A stretch of DNA of 48,230 nucleotides from Paenibacillus agaridevorans (lineage in GTDB: Bacteria > Bacillota > Bacilli > Paenibacillales > Paenibacillaceae): the NCBI RefSeq assembly GCF_003112455.1, contig NZ_BDQX01000243.1, positions 42,536-90,765 on the forward strand, given 5' to 3'. The translations under genes and the position numbers were made by a program. Positions 36,203 to 46,033 of this stretch are shown here, in pieces (within the stretch, counting starts at the first letter, position 1; each line of letters starts with the position of its first letter). The notes under the pieces were generated by a model. That model was given only the letters and a program-made list of their open reading frames with translations, did not search any database and was not told where the DNA came from.

Positions 36203-36229
36203 CGCAACTAGACGGAGTGTGACCATCCT

Positions 36230-37024
36230 TTGAAACAACGATTGATAACGGGTATTCTCGCCGGGGCTTTATTTGTTGCGCTAACGATCGCGGGAGGCGC
36301 TTTCTATACCGGATTGCTCATTCTGCTTGCCATTATCGGATTTAGTGAATATGTACGCATGAATGGCGTTAAGCCGCTGCATCCAGCCGCACTGGTTGGT
36401 TATGCCGGCGTATTGCTGTTTGTGCTGCCCTGGGCTTCTTGGGAGATTGCGATTCCTTCGATGCCCACCATCGTATGGATGCTTATGTTTCTGCTGTTAT
36501 CCGTTACCGTTTTGAGCAAAAACAACTTTACTATCGACGGTGCCGCTCTAATGCTGCTAGGAGCCATCTACGTCGGCTATGGCTTCTCCGCTATGATTGA
36601 TGTCCGTACGATGGAATCAAACGGACTTTTCTGGTCATTCTTGTCATTCGGCTGTATATGGGCTTCAGATGTGGGTGCCTACTTCGTGGGCAAAGCGATC
36701 GGCAAACATAAGCTGTGGCCGGAAATCAGCCCCAACAAAACCGTGGAGGGAGCGCTTGGCGGCGTTGCGCTGGCACTAATCGTTGCGGTTGTATTCGCTT
36801 TGTCGGCCCCGGATATTATTGGCTTGCCGAAGGCGCTGCTGATCGGACTTGTGGCAGCTGTCGCCGGACAATTCGGCGACCTCATTCAGTCTGCCTACAA
36901 ACGGGTCAGAGCGATCAAGGATACGGGAACTTTGCTGCCTGGGCACGGCGGCGTACTTGACCGCTGCGACAGCTGGATTATCGTATTTCCGCTGCTGCTG
37001 TTATGCGGCCTCATTCCGGTGTAG
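36230..37024 (+). CDS. cdsA: Phosphatidate cytidylyltransferase (CDP-diglyceride synthase)
   Basis: A 264-residue integral membrane enzyme making CDP-diacylglycerol for phospholipids. About seven to eight hydrophobic segments are visible and the C-terminal signature SAYKRVRAIKDTGTLLPGH with HGGVLDRCDS is intact. The start is TTG 36230 with GGAGTGTG upstream. It stands 27 nt after uppS. Confidence 0.97.
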   Translation: MKQRLITGILAGALFVALTIAGGAFYTGLLILLAIIGFSEYVRMNGVKPLHPAALVGYAGVLLFVLPWASWEIAIPSMPTIVWMLMFLLLSVTVLSKNNFTIDGAALMLLGAIYVGYGFSAMIDVRTMESNGLFWSFLSFGCIWASDVGAYFVGKAIGKHKLWPEISPNKTVEGALGGVALALIVAVVFALSAPDIIGLPKALLIGLVAAVAGQFGDLIQSAYKRVRAIKDTGTLLPGHGGVLDRCDSWIIVFPLLLLCGLIPV

Positions 37025-37043
37025 CAGTAATGGAGGAACATGG

Positions 37044-38183
37044 ATGAAAAAAATAGCTTTGTTAGGCTCCACAGGCTCAATCGGTACGCAAACATTGGAT
37101 ATCGTTCGGCATCATCCCGAACGATTTACGATTACCGCTTTGACCGCAGGCTCGAATACAGAGCTGGTCGTTGCCCAAGCGAAAGAGTTCAAGCCGTCAA
37201 TCGTGAGCATGGCTACCAAAGATCTTGCCGACCGGGTGTCGCCGCATCTGCCTGCGGGTACGCGTGTTGTATACGGCGATGAAGGTTTAATCGAAGCGGC
37301 CTCGGAGACGGACGCAGATACGGTAGTTACGGCCATAATGGGCAGTCGCGGCCTGCCGGCGACATTGGCGGCGATCGAAGAAGGCAAGGCAATCGGACTA
37401 GCCAATAAAGAGACGCTTGTCACAGCGGGTCATATCGTAATGGCTCGAGCCCAAGAGAAAAACGTTCCGATCATTCCAATCGACAGCGAGCATTCGGCCA
37501 TCTACCAATGCTTGAACGGAGAGCCAATGAGAGGTGTTCGGGGCATTACGCTCACCGCCTCCGGCGGATCGTTCCGCGACCGGACACGCGGCGAGCTGGA
37601 AGGCGTGACGGTTGCAGAAGCGCTCAGCCATCCGAACTGGTCCATGGGAGCGAAGATCACCATCGATTCGGCCACTATGGTCAACAAGGGATTGGAAGTC
37701 ATTGAAGCGCATTGGCTGTTCGATCTTGCTTATGATCAGATAAACGTACTTATCCATCCCGAGAGCATCATTCACTCCTATGTGGAATTCGTCGACCATA
37801 GTATCGTCGCGCAGCTCGGCATGCCGGATATGCGTGTACCGATCCAATATGCCTTAACGTATCCGGAGCGTCATACGACTCCGACCGAAAGGCTGGATCT
37901 GGCCGCAATCGGCAAGCTTCATTTCAGGGAGATGGACTTCGAACGATATCCATGCCTGAGAATGGCATTCGATTGCGGTCGATTAGGTCGTTCGGCTCCT
38001 GCCGTGTATAATGCAGCCAATGAAATCGCCGTGGATCGTTTCCTTCGAGGGGAGATCGCCTTCCTTGACATCGAACGGGTGCTGGAGACGGTGCTGGAGC
38101 GGCATGAGGTCAGCGAAGTCAATGATTTGGAAAGCATTGCGGAAGCAGACAATTGGGCTCGCCGCCTGGCGGCATCGGTCTGA
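37044..38183 (+). CDS. dxr: 1-deoxy-D-xylulose 5-phosphate reductoisomerase
   Basis: A 379-residue NADPH-dependent enzyme of the MEP isoprenoid pathway. The nucleotide-binding loop LLGSTGSIGTQTLDI begins the protein, and NKETLVTAGHI and DSEHSAIYQCL carry metal and substrate residues. ATG 37044 follows GGAGGAA at 37032-37038; the open frame that extends back into cdsA to 36849 is a shadow. It supplies precursors for UppS upstream. Confidence 0.98.
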   Translation: MKKIALLGSTGSIGTQTLDIVRHHPERFTITALTAGSNTELVVAQAKEFKPSIVSMATKDLADRVSPHLPAGTRVVYGDEGLIEAASETDADTVVTAIMGSRGLPATLAAIEEGKAIGLANKETLVTAGHIVMARAQEKNVPIIPIDSEHSAIYQCLNGEPMRGVRGITLTASGGSFRDRTRGELEGVTVAEALSHPNWSMGAKITIDSATMVNKGLEVIEAHWLFDLAYDQINVLIHPESIIHSYVEFVDHSIVAQLGMPDMRVPIQYALTYPERHTTPTERLDLAAIGKLHFREMDFERYPCLRMAFDCGRLGRSAPAVYNAANEIAVDRFLRGEIAFLDIERVLETVLERHEVSEVNDLESIAEADNWARRLAASV

Positions 38184-38273
38184 CTATCATCCCAGAAAGT
38201 GGTTCTCTTGTTTCGTACGGGAGAATAATGATAATCTATGTACAGGCCGTAACGAACAGGAGGCAAGGCTTCT

Positions 38274-39548
38274 ATGGAAACAATTCAGGTCGTATTTATG
38301 ACCGTGCTCGTTTTTTTCGTCATTGTGACAATCCATGAATGGGGCCATTACTTTTTCGCCAAGAGAGCCGGCATTCTCGTCAGGGAATTTGCAATCGGCT
38401 TCGGACCCAAGCTTTTCTCCGTCAAGCGTGGAGAAACCAGATATACGCTAAGGCTGATTCCCGCGGGCGGCTTTGTCCGCATGGCTGGTGAAGATCCCGA
38501 AATAGTAGAGGTTCAGCCAGGTCAGACGGTAGCGGTTCGGATCAAGGATGATAAGGTGACGCGCATCTTTCTCGATCGCCTGGATGAACGCAACGATACC
38601 GTTCGCGGCGAGGTTGAGCACGTCGATCTGGAGCGCAGCTTGTCCATCAGGCTAAACGTAGAGGGCGAGTCCGAAACGTATGTCGTGCACACGCAAGCGC
38701 TTGTGATCGCGAGAGGCAAAGATACTCAGATTGCTCCTATCGACCGTCATTTCGGCAGCAAACCTCTGCGCCATCGCGCGATGGCAATTTTTGCCGGTCC
38801 GATGATGAATTTTATCCTGGCTTTCGTTCTGTTCGGGGCATACGTCCAGATGGTCGGCGTTCCGGCAGAGAATCCGACCTACATGTCCATTACGAGAGTG
38901 GAAGAAAGCATGCCCGCTGCGGAAGCAGGTCTTAAGAAAGGCGATATCGTCAACTCCATAAACGGTATAGCGATCGGCACCGATCTCGACAAGCTGATTG
39001 ATATTATCGCAAAGTCGCCGAACGTGGAAGTCAAGATTGATATTGTCAGGGACGGAGCGCCGCTCAGCATAAATGTGACCCCGAAACCGAATGAAGCCGG
39101 CGAAGGCAAGGTAGGAATCAGCGCCGCGCCTCCAAATCGCTCGGCATCGTTCGGGGAGACCATTACGAGATCAGCCACGCTCATGAAGGATATGACCGTT
39201 TATATTTTTGAAAGCTTCAAAATGCTGATTACGGGCCAGTTCAAGCTCGACGATCTCGGCGGTCCGGTTAGAACGGCGGAAGTAACGAGTCAAATTGCCA
39301 AACAGGGGATCGTACAGTTGACCTCATGGACGGCATTGCTCAGCTTGTACTTAGGCATCTTTAACCTGTTGCCCGTACCTGCACTGGACGGCAGCAGACT
39401 GCTGTTCCTTGGGCTGGAAGCGGTCAGAAGGCGGCCGCTCGATCCCAATAAAGAAAGTATGGTTCATTTCATCGGATTCGCGATGTTGATGTTATTGATG
39501 CTGGTTGTGACCTATAACGATATTTTACGATTAGTACGAGGGGAGTAG
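38274..39548 (+). CDS. rasP: RasP/RseP site-2 intramembrane zinc metalloprotease
   Basis: A 424-residue protease that cuts anti-sigma factors and signal-peptide remnants in the membrane. The zinc motif HEWGH is at residues 21-25 in the first membrane segment; a PDZ domain lies at about 195-280 (AAEAGLKKGDIVNSINGIA), and the third-ligand motif PVPALDGSRL is in the C-terminal membrane segment. AGGAGG lies upstream of ATG 38274. A 90-nt gap after dxr shows nothing notable. Confidence 0.96.
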   Translation: METIQVVFMTVLVFFVIVTIHEWGHYFFAKRAGILVREFAIGFGPKLFSVKRGETRYTLRLIPAGGFVRMAGEDPEIVEVQPGQTVAVRIKDDKVTRIFLDRLDERNDTVRGEVEHVDLERSLSIRLNVEGESETYVVHTQALVIARGKDTQIAPIDRHFGSKPLRHRAMAIFAGPMMNFILAFVLFGAYVQMVGVPAENPTYMSITRVEESMPAAEAGLKKGDIVNSINGIAIGTDLDKLIDIIAKSPNVEVKIDIVRDGAPLSINVTPKPNEAGEGKVGISAAPPNRSASFGETITRSATLMKDMTVYIFESFKMLITGQFKLDDLGGPVRTAEVTSQIAKQGIVQLTSWTALLSLYLGIFNLLPVPALDGSRLLFLGLEAVRRRPLDPNKESMVHFIGFAMLMLLMLVVTYNDILRLVRGE

Positions 39549-39558
39549 TCAGTCGCTC

Positions 39559-41007
39559 ATGTCCAAGGATAAAGGATTCGTAACGGAAATTACGCCGCAA
39601 AGCGAAGATTTCTCAAAATGGTATATCGATGTCATCAAAAAAGCGGAATTAATGGATTATTCTCCTGTGCGCGGATGTATCGTATTCCGTCCGGAAGGAT
39701 ATGAGCTGTGGGAGAACATGCAGCGCGAACTGGACTCGAAGTTCAAGGAGACGGGACATCGCAACGCATATTTCCCGCTCTTTATTCCGGAGAGCTTCTT
39801 CCAAAAGGAGAAGGAACACGTGGAAGGCTTCAATCCCGAGCTTCCTTGGGTAACCGAGGCGGCAGGCGAAAAGCTGGAAGAACGTCTGGCGATTCGCCCA
39901 ACCTCGGAGACAATGATCGGCCATATGTATGCGAAGTGGATACAGTCCTATCGCGACCTGCCTGTTTTGATCAACCAATGGGCGAACGTCGTACGCTGGG
40001 AAAAGCGCACGCTGCCTTTTCTGCGGACCAGCGAATTCCTGTGGCAAGAGGGTCATACGGCGCACGAGAACGAAGAGGAAGCCCGCCAGGAAACGATGCA
40101 AATGCTTGAGGTATACACCAATTTCGTCGAGAATTTCTTGGCGATTCCGGTTATTAAAGGCGAGAAAACGCCTTCCGAGCGGTTCGCCGGCGCGGTGGAT
40201 ACGTATTCCATCGAAGCGATGATGAAGGACGGGCGCGCGGTGCAGGCAGGAACGTCCCATTACCTGGGCACAAAGTTTGCCGTAGCGTTCGATATCAAAT
40301 ATTTGGACCGCGAGAATACGTTGCAGTTCTGCCATACGACTTCGTGGGGCGTCAGCACGCGCCTAATCGGCGCGCTGATCATGGTTCATGGCGACGATCG
40401 CGGCCTGGCGCTTCCGCCGAAGGTAGCTCCGACGCAAGTGATCATGATTCCGATTGGTCCCGCGAAGACTCGCGACCAGGTGGTCGGAAGAGTGGACGAG
40501 CTGTATGCCGAGCTTAAGAAAGCCGGAGTGCGCGTCCGCGTCGACGATCGCAGCGACGTAAGCCCTGGCTGGAAGTTCAACGAATACGAAATGCGCGGCG
40601 TACCGCTTCGTCTGGAGCTTGGACCTCGCGATATGGAGAACGGCGTTGTCGTCCTTGTTTCGCGCATTACAGGGGAAAAGCGCATTGTGCAGCAAGCCGA
40701 TCTTCTTGTTGAAGTTCAGCGTATGCTGGACGAGACGCAGGTCGAAATGTTTGAGCGTGCCAAGTCGTTCCGCGAAAGCAACTCCCGCAGCGTGGACACG
40801 TTGGACGAGATGAAGGCATTCCTGGAGGAGCAGCGCGGATTCGTGGAAGCGGGCTGGTGCGGTTCCGAGGCATGCGAGAAACAAGTGAAGGAAGAGACGG
40901 GAGCGACGAGCCGCAACATTCCGTTTAACCCTGCATCGCAGAAAACAACCTGTTTGGTATGCGGCGACGCCTCCAAACACACTGTCGTATTTGCGCGCGC
41001 ATATTAA
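39559..41007 (+). CDS. proS: Prolyl-tRNA synthetase, archaeal/eukaryotic type without insertion domain
   Basis: A 482-residue class II aminoacyl-tRNA synthetase charging tRNA-Pro. Motif 2 region NQWANVVRWEKRTLPFLRT and RTSEFLWQEGHTAH are seen, with motif 3 near GDDRGLALPPKVAPTQ. It lacks the roughly 180-residue editing insertion of bacterial-type ProRS and instead ends with a zinc-binding-like domain: C434, C439, C465 and C468, and a terminal Tyr in FARAY. That layout is the archaeal/eukaryotic type, although the B. subtilis gene here is the 564-residue bacterial type. Confidence 0.96.
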   Translation: MSKDKGFVTEITPQSEDFSKWYIDVIKKAELMDYSPVRGCIVFRPEGYELWENMQRELDSKFKETGHRNAYFPLFIPESFFQKEKEHVEGFNPELPWVTEAAGEKLEERLAIRPTSETMIGHMYAKWIQSYRDLPVLINQWANVVRWEKRTLPFLRTSEFLWQEGHTAHENEEEARQETMQMLEVYTNFVENFLAIPVIKGEKTPSERFAGAVDTYSIEAMMKDGRAVQAGTSHYLGTKFAVAFDIKYLDRENTLQFCHTTSWGVSTRLIGALIMVHGDDRGLALPPKVAPTQVIMIPIGPAKTRDQVVGRVDELYAELKKAGVRVRVDDRSDVSPGWKFNEYEMRGVPLRLELGPRDMENGVVVLVSRITGEKRIVQQADLLVEVQRMLDETQVEMFERAKSFRESNSRSVDTLDEMKAFLEEQRGFVEAGWCGSEACEKQVKEETGATSRNIPFNPASQKTTCLVCGDASKHTVVFARAY

Positions 41008-41052
41008 TATCGGCGTAGATCCAAAAGTTCGAATCGACAGGAGTGAACGATC

Positions 41053-44000
41053 ATGACCAACGACAAGCGACAGCGCTTCGAGCTGCTTATGCAGCAAGCG
41101 GAGCTGCCGCAGGAGCTTATTCATACTTATTTCCAGGATGGCCATATCGAGCAAGTAATTGTAAGCAAGTCCAACCGTGAATGGACGTTTTGCATCCGCA
41201 AAACGTCCATAGTGCCTTTACAGGCCTATACTGGCTTCTGTGAAGCGGTTCGCCGGAAATTCCATCACATTGCCGACGTTTCGTTTTTGATCCAATACGA
41301 ACCTGTCATCGATACGGAAAATATCGTTATGCAATATTGGCCGCTCTTTATGGAATGGGCTCAGCGAGAGATCGCTTCCGTTAACGGCTGGTTGCAGAAG
41401 GCGGCGCTTGCCGCTCAAGGCGATGCTATTACGCTGACGCTCATGGACTCCACAGGGCTTGAGCTTGCACGGAAAAAAAAGGTCGACGAAGCGGTCGTTT
41501 CATTCTATCGGACTTACTTTGACCGCGAATGCAAGGTGAAGCTGGCCGTAGGGGAAGCGAACCAGGAGATTTACGACCAATTTATGATGAAGATCGAGCA
41601 GGAGGAGCGGGAAGCCGTTCAGCAACTGATGGCGGAATCCTACGCGGAGAGCGAAGCCGGCGAAGACGGCGAAGAAGCCGTGCGATTGGCTGTCGGCTAC
41701 GACATTCGCGATGAAGCCGTGCCTCTCATGAACATTCAGGACGAGGAAAAGAAAATAACGGTGCAAGGCGCCGTATTCGGGCTTGATATGAAGGAGCTGC
41801 GCAACGGCAGCACGCTCTTTACCTTCAACGTCACCGACTTCTCGGATTCCATTGCGATGAAGATGTTCGCCAAGACAAAAGATGATGTCAAAATTTTGTC
41901 TCAGCTCGCAAATGGAAAGTGGGTGAAGGCGCGCGGACGGATCGAATACGACCGTTTTATGCAGGAGCCGGAGCTCGTTATGATGCCGAACGATCTGCAT
42001 GAGGTTCTCGCACCGCCAGACCGGAAGGATCATGCCGAGGAAAAACGCGTCGAATTCCATCTGCATACGACGATGAGCACGATGGATGCCGTGACATCGA
42101 TTGGCGACTATGTGAAGACGGCGGCAAAGTGGGGGCATAAGGCGATTGCCGTGACGGATCACAGCAACGTGCAATGTTATCCCGATGCCGTAAAAGCCGC
42201 CAAGAAACATGACATCAAAGTGCTGTTCGGCGTGGAAGCGAACGTCGTCAACGACGCGGTCCCCATGGTTCTGAATTCCCGGCAGGAGCCTCTTGCCACG
42301 GCAACCTACATCGTATTCGACATCGAGACGACGGGTTTGTCCGTCGTAAACAACAAGATCATCGAGCTCGCGGGCGTTCGGATGCGGGAAGGCAAAGAAG
42401 TGGATCGGTTCTCGACCTTTATCAACCCGCATGAGAAAATTCCGTATCATATTCAGCAGCTCACGAACATTAATGACGAGATGGTGCAGGATGCGCCTGA
42501 GCTTGAACCGAAGCTGAGCGAGTTTATCGAATTTATAGGCGACGATGTTCTGGTTGCGCATAATGCCCGCTTTGATATCGGCTTTATCCAGGCGAACTGC
42601 AAATCGCTGGGATTGCCCGAAGTAAACAACCCGGTGTTGGACACGCTGGAATTAGCGAGATTTTTACACCCGACGATGAAGAATCACAGGCTTAATACGC
42701 TGTCGGACAAGTATAAGATCAGCCTGGACAATCATCACCGTGCCATCGACGACTCCGTCGCGCTTGGCGGCGTATTGTTCGGCTTGATAGGCGACGCTGC
42801 GGAGCGCAACGTCAGGGATTTGCATCAATTAAATGATTATGTCGGTCTGGACTTATCCAATCAACGTCCTTTTCACTGCAATATTTATGCTCTAAATGCC
42901 GTGGGCAAAAAAAATCTGTTCAAGCTGATTTCGATTTCCCACACGGAATATTTTAAACGCGTTGCTACCATTCCGAAGAGCAAGCTGGTGGAGCTCAGAG
43001 AAGGATTGCTTGTCATCTCCGGCTGCGAGAAAAGCGAATTTTTCGAAACGGTGCTAAACAAGTCGCATGAAGAAGCGCAGGATATCGCGGAGTTCTATGA
43101 TGTGCTGGAGATTCAGCCGATCGACTTCTACATGCATCTCGTGGAAAAAGGACTCGTGGGCAGCCGGGCCGAGATCGAAGGCGCGATGCGGCGCATCTGT
43201 CAGATCGGCGACGCGCTGGGCAAACCTGTCATTGCGACGGGCAATGTACATTATTTGAACCCGCGGGACAAGATGTATCGGGACATCACGATTGGCGGCA
43301 TTACCGGATTCAGTCCGCTTAAGGGCATGCGCAAGCCGGACGCCCACTTCCGCACAACCGAAGAGATGCTGGAGGAATTCGCGTTCCTCGGCGAAGCGCG
43401 CGCCCGCGAAGTCGTCGTGACGAACACCTCGGCGCTCGCAGATCGCTTTGAGGCCTACGACATGTTTCCGAAGGAACTATTTACTCCCAACATCGAGGGA
43501 GCAGACGAGGAAATTCGGAACACCTGCTATGATACGGCGAAGTCCATGTATGGGGAAGATCTGCCGCAGGTCGTTATCGACCGGCTGGAGAAGGAGCTTG
43601 TCCCGATTATCAAATACAAGTTTTCCGCCAACTATCTCATATCCGAGAAGCTGGTGAAGAAGTCGAACCGGGACGGGTACTTGGTCGGCTCCCGGGGCTC
43701 CGTAGGCTCATCGGTCGTTGCGACGTTCCTCGGCATCTCCGAGGTTAACCCGCTTCCCGCCCATTATCTGTGCCTGAACAAGGAATGCAAAACAAGCGAA
43801 TGGTTCCTCGACGGCAGCGTGCCGAGCGGCTTCGACCTGCCTTCCAAAGCTTGCCCGAATTGCGGGCAGCCGATGAAGGGCGAGGGACAGGACATACCGT
43901 TTGAAACGTTCCTCGGTTTCAAGGGCGACAAAGTTCCCGATATCGACTTGAACTTCTCGGGCGAATATCAGCCCATAGCCCACAACTTTACAAAAGAGAT

Positions 44001-45360
44001 GTTCGGCGAGAAATGCGTATACCGTGCGGGTACGATCGGCACGGTCGCGGAGAAGACGGCATACGGCTTCGCCAAAAAATACGAAGAAGAGCATCACAAG
44101 AAGTGGCGCGGGGCTGAGCTTGCAAGACTTGCGAGCGGCTGTACGGGCGTTAAACGAAGCACGGGCCAGCATCCGGGCGGCATCGTGGTCGTGCCGGATT
44201 ATATCGAGGTCGAGGACGTCACTCCGGTCCAGTATCCGGCCGACGACGTAAACGCCGAGTGGAAGACGACCCACTTCGACTATCATGCCTTTGACGAGAA
44301 CTTGCTCAAACTCGATATTCTGGGCCACGACGATCCGACGATGATGCGCATGCTCCAGGACTTGACCGGCGTCGATCCGACGACAATCCCCATGAACGAT
44401 CCAAAAGTCATGAGCATGTTCAACTCGACGGCTGCGCTCGGCGTATCGCCGGAACAGATTCGCTCCTCTGTCGCCACCTATGGCGTGCCGGAGATGGGGA
44501 CCAAGTTCGTCCGCCAGATGCTTCAGGAAACGCAGCCGTCGTCGTTTGCCGACTTGCTGCAAATTTCCGGATTGTCGCATGGCACTGGCGTCTGGCTCGG
44601 CAACGCGCAGGAGCTTATCAAGAACGGGACCTGCAATATCAAAACGGTAATCGGCTGTCGTGACGATATCATGTTGTATCTTATCTATAAGGCAGGGATG
44701 GACGCGGGTCTCGCCTTTAAAATTACGGAGAGCGTCCGAAAGGGCAGAGGTTTGACGCCGGAATGGATAGACGAGATGAAACGTTGCAAAGTGCCGGCGT
44801 GGTACATTGATTCCTGCTTGCGCATCGAATACATGTTCCCGAAGGCGCATGCGGCGGCATACGTTATATCCGCCGTGCGCACCGCCTTCTTCAAGCTGTA
44901 TTATCCTATCCATTATTACGCGACCTACTTTACTGTTCGTGCGGACGATTTCGATTTGGAGCTGTTGTGCCAAGGTTACGAGGCTATCCTGCGCAAGCTG
45001 ATCGAGATCGAAGCCAAAGGATTCAACGCAACGCCAAAGGAGAAAAACATGGTATCGCAGCTGGAGATGTCGCTGGAGATGACGGCTCGCGGCTTCTCGT
45101 TTAAGCCGATCGATCTGTATCGCTCCGATGCCATCAAATTCCAGGTGGATGGCGACTCGCTGATTCCGCCGTTTGCCGCAATTGCGGGAATTGGCGACAA
45201 TGCAGCACGCAATATTGCTGCCGCAAGGAATGAAGGGGAGTTTCTGTCGATCGAGGACTTCCAGATGAAGTCCAAAGCGACGAAAACCATTATTGAAGTG
45301 CTAAACGGCATGGGCTGCTTCCGCGGACTGCCGGAATCCAATCAATTGTCGTTATTCTGA
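41053..45360 (+). CDS. polC: DNA polymerase III alpha subunit, PolC type
   Basis: A 1435-residue replicative polymerase of low-GC Gram-positives. Order seen: N-terminal domain, OB-fold (about 235-330), PHP domain from about 330 (VEFHLHTTMSTMDAV), a proofreading 3'-5' exonuclease inserted at about 418-590 (FDIETTGL), PHP continuation, zinc-finger section with four cysteines at about 907-941 (CLNKECKTS, CPNCGQP), and the polymerase core with catalytic D963 and D965 in PDIDLNFSGEYQP. The end QLSLF is the clamp-binding motif. ATG 41053 follows AGGAGTGA. Confidence 0.99.
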   Translation: MTNDKRQRFELLMQQAELPQELIHTYFQDGHIEQVIVSKSNREWTFCIRKTSIVPLQAYTGFCEAVRRKFHHIADVSFLIQYEPVIDTENIVMQYWPLFMEWAQREIASVNGWLQKAALAAQGDAITLTLMDSTGLELARKKKVDEAVVSFYRTYFDRECKVKLAVGEANQEIYDQFMMKIEQEEREAVQQLMAESYAESEAGEDGEEAVRLAVGYDIRDEAVPLMNIQDEEKKITVQGAVFGLDMKELRNGSTLFTFNVTDFSDSIAMKMFAKTKDDVKILSQLANGKWVKARGRIEYDRFMQEPELVMMPNDLHEVLAPPDRKDHAEEKRVEFHLHTTMSTMDAVTSIGDYVKTAAKWGHKAIAVTDHSNVQCYPDAVKAAKKHDIKVLFGVEANVVNDAVPMVLNSRQEPLATATYIVFDIETTGLSVVNNKIIELAGVRMREGKEVDRFSTFINPHEKIPYHIQQLTNINDEMVQDAPELEPKLSEFIEFIGDDVLVAHNARFDIGFIQANCKSLGLPEVNNPVLDTLELARFLHPTMKNHRLNTLSDKYKISLDNHHRAIDDSVALGGVLFGLIGDAAERNVRDLHQLNDYVGLDLSNQRPFHCNIYALNAVGKKNLFKLISISHTEYFKRVATIPKSKLVELREGLLVISGCEKSEFFETVLNKSHEEAQDIAEFYDVLEIQPIDFYMHLVEKGLVGSRAEIEGAMRRICQIGDALGKPVIATGNVHYLNPRDKMYRDITIGGITGFSPLKGMRKPDAHFRTTEEMLEEFAFLGEARAREVVVTNTSALADRFEAYDMFPKELFTPNIEGADEEIRNTCYDTAKSMYGEDLPQVVIDRLEKELVPIIKYKFSANYLISEKLVKKSNRDGYLVGSRGSVGSSVVATFLGISEVNPLPAHYLCLNKECKTSEWFLDGSVPSGFDLPSKACPNCGQPMKGEGQDIPFETFLGFKGDKVPDIDLNFSGEYQPIAHNFTKEMFGEKCVYRAGTIGTVAEKTAYGFAKKYEEEHHKKWRGAELARLASGCTGVKRSTGQHPGGIVVVPDYIEVEDVTPVQYPADDVNAEWKTTHFDYHAFDENLLKLDILGHDDPTMMRMLQDLTGVDPTTIPMNDPKVMSMFNSTAALGVSPEQIRSSVATYGVPEMGTKFVRQMLQETQPSSFADLLQISGLSHGTGVWLGNAQELIKNGTCNIKTVIGCRDDIMLYLIYKAGMDAGLAFKITESVRKGRGLTPEWIDEMKRCKVPAWYIDSCLRIEYMFPKAHAAAYVISAVRTAFFKLYYPIHYYATYFTVRADDFDLELLCQGYEAILRKLIEIEAKGFNATPKEKNMVSQLEMSLEMTARGFSFKPIDLYRSDAIKFQVDGDSLIPPFAAIAGIGDNAARNIAAARNEGEFLSIEDFQMKSKATKTIIEVLNGMGCFRGLPESNQLSLF

Positions 45361-45394
45361 CGCTAGGCCGTTGTGCAGCGCTAGAAATCATTCC

Positions 45395-45423
45395 TTGTCA
45401 CTTATTTGGGATTATGTTATAAT
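45395..45423 (+). promoter_or_regulatory. Sigma-A promoter of the rimP-nusA-infB operon
   Basis: TTGTCA (45395-45400), a 17-nt spacer and a perfect TATAAT (45418-45423), with an extended -10 TG at 45415-45416. The expected start is near 45430, giving a leader of about 140 nt. This is the best promoter in the window. Confidence 0.9.
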
Positions 45424-45459
45424 TTTTGTGGCAATGATGAGGATAGATCTTTGATGCAG

Positions 45460-45481
45460 AAGAGTGGGGAAACCCACTCTT
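45460..45481 (+). promoter_or_regulatory. Stable GAAA-loop hairpin in the rimP leader
   Basis: AAGAGTGGG (45460-45468) pairs perfectly with CCCACTCTT (45473-45481) around a GAAA tetraloop. Only a weak T run (TTTT after TACG) follows. A second 6-bp stem, 45519-45524 with 45532-45537, lies nearer rimP. This could be a leader attenuator or a stabilising 5' structure; NusA feedback is a possible but unproved cause. Confidence 0.6.
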
Positions 45482-45568
45482 TACGTTTTGTAATCGGACA
45501 TTCTCGTTGCCCCGATCAGCGGAATTTACTTTTCCGCGCACGCAACCATTACAGGAGGTTTACTCAAT

Positions 45569-46030
45569 TTGAGCACATCCACTATCAAATCCTCGATTGA
45601 GGCTATGGTGACGCCTTACCTCAACGAACAAGGTTTTGAGCTGGTCGATATCGAATACATCAAGGAAGGCAGCAACTGGTTCCTCAGAATCTTCGTCGAC
45701 AAGGACGGAGGCATCGACATCGATGAATGCGGACGGATCAGCGAATTCGTCAGCGAGCAGTTGGATAAAAACGATCCCATCTCAGGCGCTTATTTCCTGG
45801 AGGTATCGTCCCCCGGGGCGGAGCGTCCGCTCAAGAAGCCCGAGGACGTGGTTAAGGCGATAGGCAAACATGTGTTCATCACTACATATGAGCCTGTTGA
45901 CGGCTCCAAGGAATTTGAGGGTTTGCTCGTATCGTTCGATGGCGTGCAAGCCGTCATTCGCGTAGGCAAAAAACAGCATACGTTGCCGTACGCCAAAGTC
46001 GCCAGCGCCAGATTGGCTATTGTATTTTAA
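45569..46030 (+). CDS. rimP: RimP, 30S ribosome maturation factor
   Basis: A 153-residue protein needed for 30S subunit assembly. [19 protein letters not shown] and [19 protein letters not shown] with [19 protein letters not shown] are diagnostic. The start is TTG 45569; AGGAGG at 45553-45558 is 10 nt away. It is the first gene of the nusA-infB operon (ylxS in B. subtilis). Confidence 0.97.
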   Translation: MSTSTIKSSIEAMVTPYLNEQGFELVDIEYIKEGSNWFLRIFVDKDGGIDIDECGRISEFVSEQLDKNDPISGAYFLEVSSPGAERPLKKPEDVVKAIGKHVFITTYEPVDGSKEFEGLLVSFDGVQAVIRVGKKQHTLPYAKVASARLAIVF

Positions 46031-46033
46031 GCG

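Noticed and set aside
36849..37043. Upstream extension of dxr into cdsA
   Set aside because: Open by chance; the dxr NADPH-binding loop starts right after ATG 37044, which has a good ribosome site.
41008..41052. Possible promoter for polC in the proS-polC gap
   Set aside because: Only 45 nt and no paired -35/-10 boxes; polC is probably read from upstream.
41500..42561. 353-residue minus-strand open frame inside polC
   Set aside because: Shadow of the PHP/exonuclease coding region; Leu/His/Arg-rich composition typical of antisense frames.
43708..44973. 421-residue open frame on the minus strand inside polC
   Set aside because: It is antisense to the polymerase core, has no ribosome site or recognisable domain, and arises from the codon pattern of polC.
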